NCBI RefSeq assembly: GCF_023078335.1
Contig: NZ_CP095550.1
Location: 806,001-870,000 of the forward strand
Direction: 5' to 3'
DNA from: Metabacillus endolithicus
GTDB taxonomy: Bacteria > Bacillota > Bacilli > Bacillales > Bacillaceae
DNA length: 64,000 nt
Program-made: the position numbers and the translations under genes
Notes under the pieces: model-generated
Seen by the model: the letters and a program-made list of their open reading frames with translations, nothing else
Told to the model about the DNA's origin: nothing
Database searches by the model: none
Shown: piece after piece, positions 1 to 9,507 of the stretch
Position numbering within the stretch: the stretch's first letter is position 1
How the letters are laid out: each line of letters begins with the position of its first letter

Positions 1-1290
1 ATTTACAATAAGATCCTCAAAGCTTTCTCTTTTAACAACTAGCTGAGATTCACCATTTTCTACAAAAACTACGGCAGGACGAGGAATTCTATTGTAATTG
101 TTTGCCATTGAGTATCCATAAGCACCCGTACAGAATACGGCTAAAATATCATCCGGTTTCACCTCTGGTAAAGGTAAATCCCAAATTAACATATCTCCGC
201 TTTCACAGCATTTTCCCGCAATTGACACAGGCTTATCATGTTTTTCTGTCACACGATTTGCTAATACGGCCTCATATTTTGCTTGATATAATGCCGGTCG
301 AATGTTATCACTCATACCACCATCAATAGCCACATATTGTCTAATGTTAGGAACTGTTTTTTGAGATCCGATTGTATATAAAGTTGTACCTGCATCTCCT
401 ACAAGTGATCGGCCTGGCTCAATCCAAATTTCCGGCATACTAATGCCCATCTCACTTACTTGGGTTTTCACAGCGTCTACAATCTTTTCAACATAGAAAG
501 TTGCTGGTAGTGGCTCATCTTCTTCTGTATAACGAATACCAAATCCACCACCTAAATTTACTACTTCAGGGGTAAATGAAAATCTTTCTTTCCATTCTTT
601 GATTTTCTCAAAAACACGTTCTGCTGCCAAAACAAAGCCAGCTGTATCAAAAATTTGGGATCCGATATGACAATGAATACCTAATAAATGAATAGATTTA
701 GATTTTAGTACAGAATCAATTGCTTGCTCCACTTGACCATTTAACAAACCAAAGCCAAACTTTGAATCCTCTTGACCAGTTGTAATATAGTCATGTGTAT
801 GCGCCTCTACACCAGGTGTAACACGTAATAATACAGGTACTTTACTACCTGCTGTATCCTTTGATATTTCTTCAATTAACTCAATTTCATAGAAATTATC
901 AACTACAATACAACCGACTCCATGATCCAGTGCCATTTTGAGTTCTGCACGACTTTTATTGTTTCCATGAAGATGAATTCTAGAGGCAGGAAAACCTGAT
1001 GCAATTGCAGTATATAACTCTCCACCAGACACAACATCTAGCGACAAACCTTCTTCTTCAATTAACTGAAACATTGCAACTGATGAAAAAGCTTTACTCG
1101 CATATGCAACTTGAGCCTTTACACCCATTTTTTCAAAAGATTCTTTAAAACTTCTAGCACGTTCTCTAATTAATGCAACATCATACACGTACAAAGGTGT
1201 ACCATATTCATTAGCTAACTGAATCGTATCTACTCCGCCTATTTCTAAATGTCCCTTATCATTTATCTTACTAGTTCCATGTAAGAACAA
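1..1290 (-). CDS. lysA: Diaminopimelate decarboxylase LysA (3' end cut by window edge)
   Basis: PLP-dependent enzyme that decarboxylates meso-diaminopimelate to L-lysine, the last step of lysine synthesis. I translated the minus strand from a TTG at 1290 (preceded by AGAGGGG) and found 430 uninterrupted codons to the window edge, so only about the last ten residues are missing. Family marks: N-terminus MFLHGTS, the PLP lysine in VAYASKAFS (K66), HCHIG at about 206, the glycine-rich GGGF at about 247, EPGRS at about 291 and the catalytic cysteine in CTGAYGYS at about 387. It lies downstream of spoVAF, as in B. subtilis, and is separated from it by a strong terminator, so it is probably transcribed on its own. 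No clear promoter was identified. Confidence 0.97.
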   Translation of the reverse strand, partial: MFLHGTSKINDKGHLEIGGVDTIQLANEYGTPLYVYDVALIRERARSFKESFEKMGVKAQVAYASKAFSSVAMFQLIEEEGLSLDVVSGGELYTAIASGFPASRIHLHGNNKSRAELKMALDHGVGCIVVDNFYEIELIEEISKDTAGSKVPVLLRVTPGVEAHTHDYITTGQEDSKFGFGLLNGQVEQAIDSVLKSKSIHLLGIHCHIGSQIFDTAGFVLAAERVFEKIKEWKERFSFTPEVVNLGGGFGIRYTEEDEPLPATFYVEKIVDAVKTQVSEMGISMPEIWIEPGRSLVGDAGTTLYTIGSQKTVPNIRQYVAIDGGMSDNIRPALYQAKYEAVLANRVTEKHDKPVSIAGKCCESGDMLIWDLPLPEVKPDDILAVFCTGAYGYSMANNYNRIPRPAVVFVENGESQLVVKRESFEDLIVN

Positions 1291-1383
1291 ATTGTATCCC
1301 CTCTTTCTACAGCTAGGCTCTTTTTTATCTTATAGACTATTAATTAGTAAATATATAATAGGCCTTTGTTAGGTATTTACAAG

Positions 1384-1423
1384 GAAAAAAAGACAGTTAA
1401 CACCAGCTGGTCATTAACTGTCT
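1384..1423 (-). terminator. Rho-independent terminator of the spoVA operon
   Basis: On the minus strand, AGACAGTTAA pairs perfectly with TTAACTGTCT across a 13-base loop and is followed by seven T. It lies between the spoVAF stop (1496) and lysA (1290), so it ends the spoVA transcript. Confidence 0.9.
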
Positions 1424-1495
1424 GTTATAAAATTTCCTGCATGAAATTAAACATACAATATCATAAAAGAGGGGTTCTTTCAATGTCACTTTACC

Positions 1496-2974
1496 CTATT
1501 TCGGCTGTTTTTTTACATTTTGAGGGTGCACAATGCTTGGTCTTAGCTTCGCACCTGGTACAGATGTCCTAATAATGATTTGCCACAAGGCTTTTGCATT
1601 AAATGGTAGAAATGGCCATAAGTAAGGTGTGTTTAATGAACGGATACTTGCTAGAAGAAGTACAAACAATGTACATCCAATTACAAACCCCTCTAACTGA
1701 AAGGCTGCAACAGCAATTAATAGAACTAACCTCGCTATCTTATTTGCTAAACTAAGCTCATAACTTGGTGTTGCAAAGGATCCAATTGCTGCGACCGCAA
1801 CATACAGAATAACCTCAGGAACGAATAAGCCTACATCTATCGCAATTTGTCCAATTAATGCGGCTGCTATTAAGCCCATAGCTGTAGAGAGAGATGTTGG
1901 TGTGTGTATAGCTGCCATTCTGAGAAACTCTATACCAAAATCAGCAAGGAAAATTTGAACAACAATTGGTATATTTTTTTGTTCATTGGGACCTATAAAA
2001 GCAATTTCCTTTGGTAATAAAGAAGGTTCCTGTACAAATAGAAACCATAGTGGCAGTAAGAAGATGGACGCGACAATTCCTAAAAATCGAACCCATCTAA
2101 GAAAAGTACCAACAGCTGGTGCTTGACGATACTCCTCTGCATGCTGCACATGATGAAACATTGTAGTAGGAGTAATTATAACACTTGGTGAGGTATCAAC
2201 AAGAATTAATACATGCCCTTCCAGCAAATGATTTGCAGCAACATCCGCTCTTTCCGTATATCTTACTAACGGATAAGGATTAAACCCTTGGTGTACCAAA
2301 AATTCTTCTACCGTTTTGTCCGCCATCGTAATACCGTCAATTTCAATTGCCTCTAGTTCCTGTTTAATAGTCTTGACTAATCTAGGATCGGCAACGTCCT
2401 TGACATATGCAACACAAACATCTGTCTTTGATCGTTCCCCAATCTGCATAATTTCATAGCGAAGGCGCTCATCCCTTATCCTTCTTCGAATTAAACCCGT
2501 GTTAACAATGATGTTTTCTACAAATCCATCTCTTGCACCACGAACAATTTTCTCAGTATCAGGCTCCTGAGGCTGTCTACCTGGATAGCTTCTTACATCT
2601 GCGGCAAGAGCATAGTCAATGCCTTCGATAAAAAATAAAATAAGACCGGATAAAAGTTGGTCAACTGCATCATCTAATGATTTAACCTTAGAAACTGATT
2701 GGTTTACAATTCGATTTTCTAAGATTTCCTTAAACTTTATATGATCTACTTCATCATCACTAATTGATGTTATCTTTTTTAAAATTTCTGTAATGTATTT
2801 TGTATCACAAAGACCATTTAAAAAATACATATTTACTTGAAAATCTAGTATTTGGAGCTTTCGAATTCCAATATCAAATGTCGTATTTAAACCGGCATGT
2901 TCAATAAAGAACTTTTCATTCTCAGCAAGGTTACCAGATATCGGATATTTTGTTTCTTTAGTGTCCGTTGCCAC
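1496..2974 (-). CDS. spoVAF: Spore germination protein SpoVAF (GerA-subunit-like)
   Basis: Last gene of the spoVA operon, 492 aa. The protein resembles GerA-type germinant receptor A subunits: a soluble N-terminal domain (about residues 1-290) followed by a hydrophobic C-terminal half with several membrane segments (about 295-470). It is expected in the forespore inner membrane, where it assists germination and ion release alongside the SpoVA channel. The GTG start at 2974 has AAGGAG upstream and overlaps the end of spoVAEA by 17 bases, indicating translational coupling. The reading frame is intact and full length for the family. Confidence 0.95.
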   Translation of the reverse strand: MATDTKETKYPISGNLAENEKFFIEHAGLNTTFDIGIRKLQILDFQVNMYFLNGLCDTKYITEILKKITSISDDEVDHIKFKEILENRIVNQSVSKVKSLDDAVDQLLSGLILFFIEGIDYALAADVRSYPGRQPQEPDTEKIVRGARDGFVENIIVNTGLIRRRIRDERLRYEIMQIGERSKTDVCVAYVKDVADPRLVKTIKQELEAIEIDGITMADKTVEEFLVHQGFNPYPLVRYTERADVAANHLLEGHVLILVDTSPSVIITPTTMFHHVQHAEEYRQAPAVGTFLRWVRFLGIVASIFLLPLWFLFVQEPSLLPKEIAFIGPNEQKNIPIVVQIFLADFGIEFLRMAAIHTPTSLSTAMGLIAAALIGQIAIDVGLFVPEVILYVAVAAIGSFATPSYELSLANKIARLVLLIAVAAFQLEGFVIGCTLFVLLLASIRSLNTPYLWPFLPFNAKALWQIIIRTSVPGAKLRPSIVHPQNVKKQPK

Positions 2975-3536
2975 GATATCCGCTCCTTTCTAATATTATT
3001 TCCACTGCCTTTAAAGTTATTGGGCATCCGTTTTTCACACTATCCTTCCGTGCCATTTTTCCTATGTCGCCAATCCCAACAATAATTGGAACATTTAACT
3101 GATCTAAACAATACACGGTGTCCCCGCTTATTCTTCCAAGTTCAAGATCTTTTAGTCCACTTTTGTCAACACCATACTCTGTTAATTCACCAAAACGGTC
3201 AATACTTACGTCAACCCTTGTCCATTCCGTCTGGTGTGTTTTTGATGCAACAGCAATAATACCAAGCACTTCTATGTTAGGATGTTCAGCTACATATTTT
3301 AAAGCTACCTCTCCAGCTCCTTCTCCTAATAAACCACAGTCATCAAACATGACAAAAACAGGGTCATTATTAGCTTGGAGAATAAACTGAACAATTTGTG
3401 ACCCACTTAAGGTCGTTGGATTACCCTGTGTTTGCGAAATTGTTCTTCCACCTATTTCAGATGCTACATATTCAATTGTTCGTGCAGCATACTCATCTCC
3501 ATCTGTAACAAGAATGACCCTTCGTTTATTTGTCAA
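2958..3536 (-). CDS. spoVAEA: Stage V sporulation protein AE, soluble form (SpoVAEA)
   Basis: A 192-aa soluble protein of the forespore spoVA operon. It contains the SpoVAEA hallmarks, an N-terminal [11 protein letters not shown] stretch and [14 protein letters not shown] in the middle, and no membrane segment. In Bacillus species it belongs to the machinery that moves dipicolinic acid during sporulation and germination; its exact biochemical role is not established. The start is TTG at 3536 with GGATAGGG upstream. It sits nine bases after spoVAEB and overlaps spoVAF. Confidence 0.93.
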   Translation of the reverse strand: MTNKRRVILVTDGDEYAARTIEYVASEIGGRTISQTQGNPTTLSGSQIVQFILQANNDPVFVMFDDCGLLGEGAGEVALKYVAEHPNIEVLGIIAVASKTHQTEWTRVDVSIDRFGELTEYGVDKSGLKDLELGRISGDTVYCLDQLNVPIIVGIGDIGKMARKDSVKNGCPITLKAVEIILERSGYRGNGH

Positions 3537-3544
3537 TGTTTACC

Positions 3545-3895
3545 CTATCCTTTCGGTTTAAAGATAAGTGCCATAATAAATGCGAATAAAATTGCTGCTG
3601 ATATACCTGCAGATGTTAACTCAAAAATTCCGATTCCTATTCCAATAAAACCATGTTCTTTTGCTTGTTCCATAGCTCCATGAAGCAATGAATGCCCAAA
3701 GCTTGTAATCGGTACAGTTGCACCTGCCCCGGCAAATTCAATGAACTTGTCATAAACCCCAAATCCATCTAGAATTGCACCTGTTACAACAAATGTACTC
3801 ATTACATGAGCTGGAGTAAGCTTTACAAAATCTAATAGAAGTTGTCCAACTACACAAATGGCACCACCTACAACAAATGCCCATACATACTCCAT
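3545..3895 (-). CDS. spoVAEB: Stage V sporulation protein AEB (SpoVAE membrane protein)
   Basis: A 116-aa integral membrane protein related to SpoVAC (both carry the [14 protein letters not shown] type motif; here at about residues 54-67). With SpoVAC and SpoVAD it forms the conserved core of the SpoVA dipicolinic acid channel in the spore inner membrane. The ATG at 3895 overlaps the spoVAD stop in a TAATG arrangement, so translation is coupled. Frame intact and of normal family length. Confidence 0.95.
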   Translation of the reverse strand: MEYVWAFVVGGAICVVGQLLLDFVKLTPAHVMSTFVVTGAILDGFGVYDKFIEFAGAGATVPITSFGHSLLHGAMEQAKEHGFIGIGIGIFELTSAGISAAILFAFIMALIFKPKG

Positions 3896-4917
3896 TAGTT
3901 GCTCACTCCTTTATCGGCTCTTTCGAATACAACTCCATGTGCTATGGTTGGGATTGATTCTTTTTGTTGAATCATCGTTGGGCTTAATAATGCACCAGTT
4001 GCTACAACAAATACACGATTTAAATTTCCTTTTTTAAGTTCTTCAAAGATGTGACTGTATGTGACTACAGCTGAGCAACCACAACCACTTCCACCAGCAA
4101 ATACTTTCTGATCAGGTCGGTATACCATTAATCCGCAATCATTGTGTTTATTATGAACATCATATCCTTCTTCTTTTAGAAGCTCTTTAACAATAGGACT
4201 ACCTACACCAGATAAATCGCCTGTAAGAAATAAATCATAATCATCAGGTGTACGGTTTAAATCTTTTAAATGCTGAGCAATTGTATCTGCAGCCGCCGGT
4301 GCCATTGCTGAGCCCATATCAAAAGGATCTTTAATTCCAAGATCAGCAACCTTCCCTATCGTTGCTGCAGTAATTTTTATATTACTAACTTCTTTACTTA
4401 TTAAAACAGCCCCTGATCCGGTTACTGTAAAGGTAGCTGTATCTGGTTTTTGTCCTCCATACTCAGTTGGATAACGAAACTGTCTTTCAGCGGTTGCATT
4501 ATGACTACTTGTTGCAGCAATAACATTACTTGCAAAACCTCCGTCAACCAAAGCAGAACCTAACGCAACGGTCTCCATTGACGTTGAACATGCTCCAAAC
4601 ATACATAAAAATGGAAGGCTCAAATGTCTTGCAACATAATTTGAAGTTACATTTTGATTGAGTAAATCTCCAGCTAAAAACAAATCAACATCATCTGTCG
4701 TTTTGTTTCCTTTTTTCAGACATTGTTCAATTGCTTGCTCCATTAATCTTCTTTCTGCTAATTCCCAATTATCTTCACCACAGTGAAGCTCTTTATGTTT
4801 GATATCGAAACCTTTTCCTAGAGGTCCTTCCGCTTCCTTTGGACCAACAGCAGTTCCACTTGAGTGAACAAATAATGGATTTTCAAATTGCCATGTTTGT
4901 TTTCCAGTTAGTTTCAA
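3895..4917 (-). CDS. spoVAD: Stage V sporulation protein AD (SpoVAD, dipicolinate-binding)
   Basis: Soluble thiolase-fold protein of the SpoVA complex; the B. subtilis protein binds Ca-dipicolinate and plugs the SpoVAC/SpoVAEB channel. The sequence shows the conserved [10 protein letters not shown] (position of the thiolase nucleophile) and [16 protein letters not shown] motifs. A GTG at 4926 lies in frame, but I choose the TTG at 4917: it has GAGGTGG upstream and gives MKLTGKQTW, matching family N-termini. Product 340 aa, intact. Confidence 0.95.
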   Translation of the reverse strand: MKLTGKQTWQFENPLFVHSSGTAVGPKEAEGPLGKGFDIKHKELHCGEDNWELAERRLMEQAIEQCLKKGNKTTDDVDLFLAGDLLNQNVTSNYVARHLSLPFLCMFGACSTSMETVALGSALVDGGFASNVIAATSSHNATAERQFRYPTEYGGQKPDTATFTVTGSGAVLISKEVSNIKITAATIGKVADLGIKDPFDMGSAMAPAAADTIAQHLKDLNRTPDDYDLFLTGDLSGVGSPIVKELLKEEGYDVHNKHNDCGLMVYRPDQKVFAGGSGCGCSAVVTYSHIFEELKKGNLNRVFVVATGALLSPTMIQQKESIPTIAHGVVFERADKGVSN

Positions 4918-4932
4918 AATATCCACCTCACC

Positions 4933-5382
4933 TTAGAAAGATAAACCGTAAAAATAGCGAATGATTCCAACAACGTAAGCTGCTACAACACCGAATACAA
5001 TAACGCTCCCTGCAAGTTTAAACATGTTTGTTGCTACCCCTAGAACAATCCCTTCACTTCTATGCTCAATGGCTGCACTTGTCATGGAATTAGCAAAACC
5101 CGTTATAGGAACTGCCGAGCCGGCTCCTGCAAATTGTCCTAGCTTGTCATAAATACCAAATCCCGTTAACAAAGCGGAAATTAAAATCAGTGTTCCCGCT
5201 GTGGGATTTCCAGCATCTTTCTGAGAGAAATCAAATACATTCATATAGAAATTTTGAATACCTTGTCCACATAGACAAATAAAGCCACCAACTAGGAATG
5301 CTTTTAAGCAATTTAGAAGATATGGTGGTTTAGGTTGATAATTTTTAATTTGATTTTTATAATCTTCTTTCATCTTTGCCAT
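4933..5382 (-). CDS. spoVAC: Stage V sporulation protein AC (SpoVAC channel subunit)
   Basis: A 149-aa membrane protein, the mechanosensitive-like channel subunit for dipicolinic acid. The typical start region (KNQIKNYQPKPPYLLNCLKAF) is followed by hydrophobic segments and the FAGAGSAVPITGFAN motif shared with SpoVAEB. The open frame extends to 5421, but AAGGAGGG lies eight bases before the ATG at 5382, so the upstream in-frame extension (which would overlap the end of spoVAB) is not used. Confidence 0.94.
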   Translation of the reverse strand: MAKMKEDYKNQIKNYQPKPPYLLNCLKAFLVGGFICLCGQGIQNFYMNVFDFSQKDAGNPTAGTLILISALLTGFGIYDKLGQFAGAGSAVPITGFANSMTSAAIEHRSEGIVLGVATNMFKLAGSVIVFGVVAAYVVGIIRYFYGLSF

Positions 5383-5396
5383 CGTCAATACCCTCC

Positions 5397-5822
5397 TTAA
5401 TGATTCACAAAATAAATCCAATGAAACAGTGATCCAGCAATTTTGCCAAATACAATTGCCATTAATAAGATGACAATCTTTTCCCCAAAACCAATTCTTT
5501 TTGCTAGGATAGGAAAAACATTTAATACTTCAGTCAAAGCTGCTGCTAACATTCCAATAAATACCCCGCATAAAAGTCCAATTGGAATCAACCATAGCTC
5601 AGATTGAAACAGGGTAGTATCCCTTAAACTCATCCATCCCGTTATAACAGTTCCTAAAATAATTGCCCCTTCATAGACGTGAATGTACTGGTATGTCTTT
5701 GTTAACTGTGTTAATCTTGGGATGATTCCAAGCACTGCTAAGAATGCAACATACCCCGAACCTACAACAAGACCGCCAGATAAACCAATAATGATCAAAA
5801 TAATATTATTTAGAATCATCAT
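5397..5822 (-). CDS. spoVAB: Stage V sporulation protein AB (SpoVAB)
   Basis: A 141-aa integral membrane protein with about four hydrophobic segments, the same length as B. subtilis SpoVAB. It belongs to the SpoVA operon needed for dipicolinic acid uptake into the forespore; no specific activity is known. The start ATG-ATG at 5822 has only a weak AACGGAA upstream. In the unshifted reading of spoVAA its coding region would overlap this start by 17 bases, so translational coupling probably compensates for the weak ribosome binding site. Confidence 0.92.
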   Translation of the reverse strand: MMILNNIILIIIGLSGGLVVGSGYVAFLAVLGIIPRLTQLTKTYQYIHVYEGAIILGTVITGWMSLRDTTLFQSELWLIPIGLLCGVFIGMLAAALTEVLNVFPILAKRIGFGEKIVILLMAIVFGKIAGSLFHWIYFVNH

Positions 5823-5907
5823 TTTTTCCGTTTATATTCTCTTTATTTTCATTCATGGCAACATATTGATCCAGGTCCAGTTGATAATTAAAGATCTCTA
5901 CTTCTAA
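5806..5907 (-). pseudogene. spoVAA: Displaced C-terminal tail of spoVAA
   Basis: Out of frame with the main spoVAA reading, this stretch translates to [20 protein letters not shown] and onward, the conserved SpoVAA C-terminus, and ends at a TAA (5806) inside the start of spoVAB. One additional T in the CCCTTAG context at about 5907 would join it to the main frame. It is either a true truncating deletion or a sequencing error in a short T run. Confidence 0.85.
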
Positions 5908-6431
5908 GGGCTTGGTTCTTCATTAATCCTTTTCTTAAACAAATGATTAAAAAACAAAACCATTCCTAAACCTAAACCAAGCGAATAAGGAATTTGTAAA
6001 ATTAATGGTTGTGCATTTTCTTTTCCAGTGACAATTTTATAAATCCGCTGATGAACAGCTTGCATGCTTACATCTTCATGAAAGTTCATAATCGCAAGAC
6101 CTGCTCCAATAAAAAGCAGAAGCCAGACTAGACAAAATAAAAGCGGAGAAAGCTTCTTTTTTTGGTACATAATTTCCACTATCGTTTGAGTAGCTCCGAT
6201 TGCCTGTACGTCTATTTGGCGGTCATATTTATGTATTTCCCTTAAAACATGCATAACATCAATAACCACCATATTTTTATCGCTAAGCTGAATTTTGTGA
6301 ATAACAATTTTATTTAATTTTTGGGTCAACTCCTTATCGCCGACAACTAGTGCAATTTTATCAATTGTGATGACATCGTTAGGATGTACTTGAATGCGGT
6401 GACGAAGTCTAATGTATACCGTCTTTTCCAT
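5904..6431 (-). CDS. spoVAA: Stage V sporulation protein AA (SpoVAA), frameshifted before its C-terminus
   Basis: First gene of the spoVA operon. The visible reading frame has 175 codons with the family N-terminus [11 protein letters not shown] and two membrane segments (about 100-117 and 145-165). I start it at the ATG at 6431 (AGGAAGTG upstream) rather than the TTG just before. The frame stops at NEEPSP, where B. subtilis SpoVAA continues with [18 protein letters not shown]. That tail is present here in the next frame (see 5806-5907), so one T appears to be missing near 5907. The corrected protein would be 209 aa, close to the usual 206. Confidence 0.9.
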   Translation of the reverse strand: MEKTVYIRLRHRIQVHPNDVITIDKIALVVGDKELTQKLNKIVIHKIQLSDKNMVVIDVMHVLREIHKYDRQIDVQAIGATQTIVEIMYQKKKLSPLLFCLVWLLLFIGAGLAIMNFHEDVSMQAVHQRIYKIVTGKENAQPLILQIPYSLGLGLGMVLFFNHLFKKRINEEPSP

Positions 6432-6489
6432 CAAGAGTCACTTCCTAATGATTGTTTTTAGTTCATTTACATTTAATGATTGTTATATG

Positions 6490-6518
6490 TAGTATGCATT
6501 GCCTTATTTTAATCATGC
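6490..6518 (-). promoter_or_regulatory. Sigma-G (forespore) type promoter of the spoVA operon
   Basis: On the minus strand, GCATG (-35) is followed after 17 bases by CATACTA (-10), a near-perfect sigma-G consensus; sigma-F recognises similar sequences. It lies about 60 bases upstream of spoVAA. Forespore sigma-G control of spoVA is established in B. subtilis. Confidence 0.8.
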
Positions 6519-6563
6519 AGATCTGTCTATAAGTCCAACAATTACCATCTGTGAAAATTCAAA

Positions 6564-6604
6564 TAAAAAAGAGGAAAACATTGTTTAATCAATGTCTTCC
6601 TCTT
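6564..6604 (-). terminator. Terminator of the dacF-spoIIA-sigF transcript
   Basis: A 15-base stem (AAGAGGAAGACATTG pairing with CAATGTTTTCCTCTT, one G-T pair) is followed on the minus strand by T-rich sequence, immediately downstream of and touching the sigF stop. It is T-flanked on both sides but no plus-strand gene reads into it. Confidence 0.88.
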
Positions 6605-6606
6605 TT

Positions 6607-7368
6607 TTAAACTTGATTCATTTTATCTTTCATTTGCTGCAATATCTTCTTTTCCAACCTTGATACTTGAACTTGGGAAATCCCTAGTCGATCAGCCACC
6701 TCGGATTGGGTTTGATCCTTATAATAACGTAAAAAGACGATAAGCCTCTCTCGTTCATCTAAGTCTCGTATTGCATCCTTTAAAACCAATTTATCAAACC
6801 ATTTTGTTTCTGTATTATCAGCAATCTGATCTAACAAAGTAATAGGATCTCCGTCATTTTCGTAAACTGTTTCATGTATGGAAGAAGGTGCCCTTACCGC
6901 TTCCTGAGCTAGTACAACTTCCTCAGGTGATATATCCAAGTGGTTTGCAATTTCTGCAACTGTCGGTACCTTCCCTAACGTTTTTGACAATTCATCTCTT
7001 GCTCGTCGTATTTTATTTCCTAATTCCTTTAATGAACGGCTTACTTTAACCGTTCCATCATCGCGGATAAATCGTTGAATTTCCCCAATAATCATTGGCA
7101 CAGCATAGGTAGAAAATCTTACATCATATGATAAATCAAATTTATCAACAGATTTTAATAAACCAATACTTCCAATTTGGAACAAGTCATCAGGTTCATA
7201 CCCACGATTCAAAAATCGTTGAACTACAGACCAAACTAGACGCATGTTTTTTTGAATAATTAAATCACGTGCCTCTTGATCCCCTTCTTGACTACGACGA
7301 ATTAATTCCTTCACTTCATGGTCTTTTAACTGTGTATTTGATTGATCGTTCTTGACCTCCACATCCAT
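6607..7368 (-). CDS. sigF: RNA polymerase sigma-F factor (SigF / SpoIIAC)
   Basis: First forespore-specific sigma factor, 253 aa. Sigma-70 family regions are clear: region 2 with NMRLVWSVVQRFLNRG, DLFQIGSIGLLKSVDKFD and RFSTYAVPMIIGEIQRF; region 3 with VSRSLKEL; region 4 with the helix-turn-helix QSEVADRLGISQVQVSRLEKK near the C-terminus. Held inactive by SpoIIAB until the forespore is formed. Start ATG at 7368 with AAAGGGAG upstream, 13 bases after spoIIAB. Intact. Confidence 0.98.
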   Translation of the reverse strand: MDVEVKNDQSNTQLKDHEVKELIRRSQEGDQEARDLIIQKNMRLVWSVVQRFLNRGYEPDDLFQIGSIGLLKSVDKFDLSYDVRFSTYAVPMIIGEIQRFIRDDGTVKVSRSLKELGNKIRRARDELSKTLGKVPTVAEIANHLDISPEEVVLAQEAVRAPSSIHETVYENDGDPITLLDQIADNTETKWFDKLVLKDAIRDLDERERLIVFLRYYKDQTQSEVADRLGISQVQVSRLEKKILQQMKDKMNQV

Positions 7369-7381
7369 AGCAAGTCTCCCT

Positions 7382-7822
7382 TTAATTGCATAAAGCTTTA
7401 CTTTTCGATAAGTGTTTTGTCAATCTAACAGTAGTTCCTCTTGTTTCTAATGACTCGACTGTAATTTCATCCATAAAGTTTTCCATAATGGTAAAGCCCA
7501 TTCCTGATCTTTCAAGTTCAGGCTTCGTTGTATAAAGAGGTTGTCTTGCCTCTTCAATATCAGTAATACCTATTCCTTCATCACGGATCGTTAATTGAAC
7601 AATCCCATCTTCTAACGTAACAGAAATGTAAACAATCCCACTTGGATCATTATCGTATCCATGAATGATGGCATTAGTAACAGCCTCTGAGACAACTGTC
7701 TTAATCTCAGTTAACTCATCCATTGTTGGATCCAGTTGAGCTATAAAAGACGCAACCGTTACCCTTGCAAATGATTCATTCTGACTAAGCGCTGAAAATT
7801 GAAGGTTCATTTCATTTCTCAT
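7382..7822 (-). CDS. spoIIAB: Anti-sigma F factor and serine kinase SpoIIAB
   Basis: A 146-aa GHKL-fold kinase that binds sigma-F and phosphorylates SpoIIAA. N box [11 protein letters not shown] (about 46-56), G1 box IRDEGIGI (about 84-91) and G2 [10 protein letters not shown] (about 108-117) bind ATP. The ATG at 7822 overlaps the spoIIAA stop by four bases, typical for the tightly coupled spoIIA operon. Length identical to the B. subtilis protein. Confidence 0.98.
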   Translation of the reverse strand: MRNEMNLQFSALSQNESFARVTVASFIAQLDPTMDELTEIKTVVSEAVTNAIIHGYDNDPSGIVYISVTLEDGIVQLTIRDEGIGITDIEEARQPLYTTKPELERSGMGFTIMENFMDEITVESLETRGTTVRLTKHLSKSKALCN

Positions 7823-8172
7823 GATGCCACCCCCAACGTTTGTAACGCTTTATGCTCGTCTTCTTCTAATCGAATAATCTTAAATAAACCAGACATATCA
7901 AATAATCGTTTGACTGCAGGTGAAATTGCACAAACAACCATCTCTCCACCTGAAGCCTTAATTTGTTTGTATCTACCAAGAATTACGCCCAAACCTGAGC
8001 TATCCATAAATGATAAATTCTCTAAATTTAATACAATATGCTGGATCTGATTTGCTGCAAGAGTTTCCGTCACCTTCGTACGTAATTCTTCTGCCGCATG
8101 ATGATCAAGCTCACCTGAGAGTCGTATACAAAGTACTGCTTCTTTTACATCAAGTTCAATCGCTAGACTCAA
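7819..8172 (-). CDS. spoIIAA: Anti-anti-sigma F factor SpoIIAA
   Basis: STAS-domain protein that releases sigma-F by capturing SpoIIAB when dephosphorylated. The phosphorylation site is Ser58 in FMDSSGLGV, and [15 protein letters not shown] is fully conserved. The open frame runs up to 8208, but the TTG at 8172 has a strong AAGGAGGGG seven bases upstream and gives exactly 117 aa, the family length. The upstream part overlaps the promoter. Confidence 0.97.
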   Translation of the reverse strand: MSLAIELDVKEAVLCIRLSGELDHHAAEELRTKVTETLAANQIQHIVLNLENLSFMDSSGLGVILGRYKQIKASGGEMVVCAISPAVKRLFDMSGLFKIIRLEEDEHKALQTLGVAS

Positions 8173-8206
8173 GGTTTTACCCCTCCTTAATTTCTGGATA
8201 AGAGTC

Positions 8207-8233
8207 AATTCTTGATTGAACTTTTAATTTCCT
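8207..8233 (-). promoter_or_regulatory. Sigma-H type promoter of spoIIA
   Basis: On the minus strand, AGGAAAT (-35) is followed after 15 bases by GAAT (-10), matching the sigma-H consensus, about 35 bases upstream of the spoIIAA start. Spo0A-box-like TGACGAA (8258-8264, minus) and TGACAAA (8240-8246, plus) lie just upstream. In B. subtilis spoIIA needs both sigma-H and Spo0A-P. Confidence 0.7.
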
Positions 8234-8267
8234 GCCTGATGACAAAACTAGTTATATTTCGTCAACA

Positions 8268-9431
8268 TTAGCTAGACTTTGTAAAATTACCCATTACTCG
8301 CTTAAATAATGTCCACCAGCCGGCCTCATCAATATCTTTCTCCGCTATTAGTTCACTTTCAGCTATAACTTTACCATCTTTCAATAGCTGAAGAGCCCCA
8401 AGCTCGTCGCCTTTTTTTACCGGAGCTTTAATGTCTTTTTTCATCACTATTTCTTGTTCTACATCATCTACCTTTTCACCCTTTTTGGTTAGAACTGAAA
8501 TAGGTTCTGATGTCATGACATTTACTTCTTTTTCGCTACCTTTACTGACTTTCGTTTTTGTTAGTACATGATCCTTCTCAAACAAAGGATGTGTTTGATA
8601 CTGACTAAATGCATAATCTAACATCTTCATAACTTGTGCATTTCGATCTTTCGGTGTATCTGCTCCAAATACCACCGCAATGACACGCATATTATCTTTT
8701 TTAGCTGTTGCTGTTAAGCAATATTTCGCTTCATTTGTAAATCCAGTTTTTACCCCATCGACTCCCGGATAAAACTTAACAAGTCGATTGGTATTAACAA
8801 GCCAAAACTTTTTATCAGTTCCTTCACGTAAATAATCCTCATACTTACCTGTGAAATTTGTAATCTCTTCGTATTTTAATAGTTCCTTTGCCATTAAGGC
8901 CATATCATGAGCAGAACTATAATGATCTGCTTCTGGTAAACCTGTTGGATTTTTGAAGTGTGTATTTTTCAGTCCTAGCTCTTCAACCTTTTTGTTCATC
9001 ATATTAACAAATTCATCTACTGAACCTGCGATTTTCTCAGCCATCGCAACTGATGCATCATTACCAGATCCAATAGCAATTCCTTTTAACATTTGTTCAA
9101 CAGTCATTTCCTCTCCTGGCTCAAGGAAAATTTGCGAACCCCCCATTGAAGCAGCATATTCACTTGTGCGAACTTTTTCATCCCAGGTGATTTGATCCTT
9201 ATCCAGTGACTCCATAATTAGAAGCATGGTCATAATCTTAGTCATACTTGCAGGGGGCAATTTTTCATCACTGTTTTTATCGTAAAGGATTGTTCCTGTA
9301 TCTCGTTCGATTAAAACAGCTGATTTTGCTTTATCTGCTAATTCAGCAGTCGTAGATTCATTGGCAAGTGCCATTGGTGTTACAGAAAGAAGCATTGTTA
9401 TAAGTGTCAAACACGAAATTATCCGTTTCAT
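8268..9431 (-). CDS. dacF: D-alanyl-D-alanine carboxypeptidase DacF
   Basis: Sporulation-specific low-molecular-weight penicillin-binding protein (387 aa) that trims peptide side chains in spore peptidoglycan. A signal peptide (residues 1-23, ending ALA) is followed by the peptidase S11 domain: active-site SMTK (S62, K65), SGN at 122-124 and KTG at about 230, then the PBP5 C-terminal beta domain and an amphipathic end (TLFKRVMGNF) likely anchoring it to the membrane. Start ATG 9431 with GGAGGG upstream. The spoIIA genes follow after about 95 bases. Confidence 0.97.
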   Translation of the reverse strand: MKRIISCLTLITMLLSVTPMALANESTTAELADKAKSAVLIERDTGTILYDKNSDEKLPPASMTKIMTMLLIMESLDKDQITWDEKVRTSEYAASMGGSQIFLEPGEEMTVEQMLKGIAIGSGNDASVAMAEKIAGSVDEFVNMMNKKVEELGLKNTHFKNPTGLPEADHYSSAHDMALMAKELLKYEEITNFTGKYEDYLREGTDKKFWLVNTNRLVKFYPGVDGVKTGFTNEAKYCLTATAKKDNMRVIAVVFGADTPKDRNAQVMKMLDYAFSQYQTHPLFEKDHVLTKTKVSKGSEKEVNVMTSEPISVLTKKGEKVDDVEQEIVMKKDIKAPVKKGDELGALQLLKDGKVIAESELIAEKDIDEAGWWTLFKRVMGNFTKSS

Positions 9432-9460
9432 TTCATAAGCCCTCCATTCTTTATACTTTC

Positions 9461-9489
9461 CATTTTTTCCAGCAGGAGGAAATTTATAC
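9461..9489 (-). promoter_or_regulatory. Sigma-F type promoter of dacF
   Basis: On the minus strand, GTATA (-35), 14 bases, then GGAAAAAATG (-10), which fits the sigma-F -10 consensus GGNRANANTN at every position, although the spacer is one to two bases short. It is 30 bases upstream of the dacF start. B. subtilis dacF is a sigma-F gene. Confidence 0.6.
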
Positions 9490-9507
9490 TAGGATTGGGA
9501 GGTTTTT

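Noticed and set aside
1366..1572. 68-codon plus-strand frame between lysA and spoVAF
   Set aside because: It runs through the spoVA terminator and into antisense of spoVAF; no ribosome binding site.
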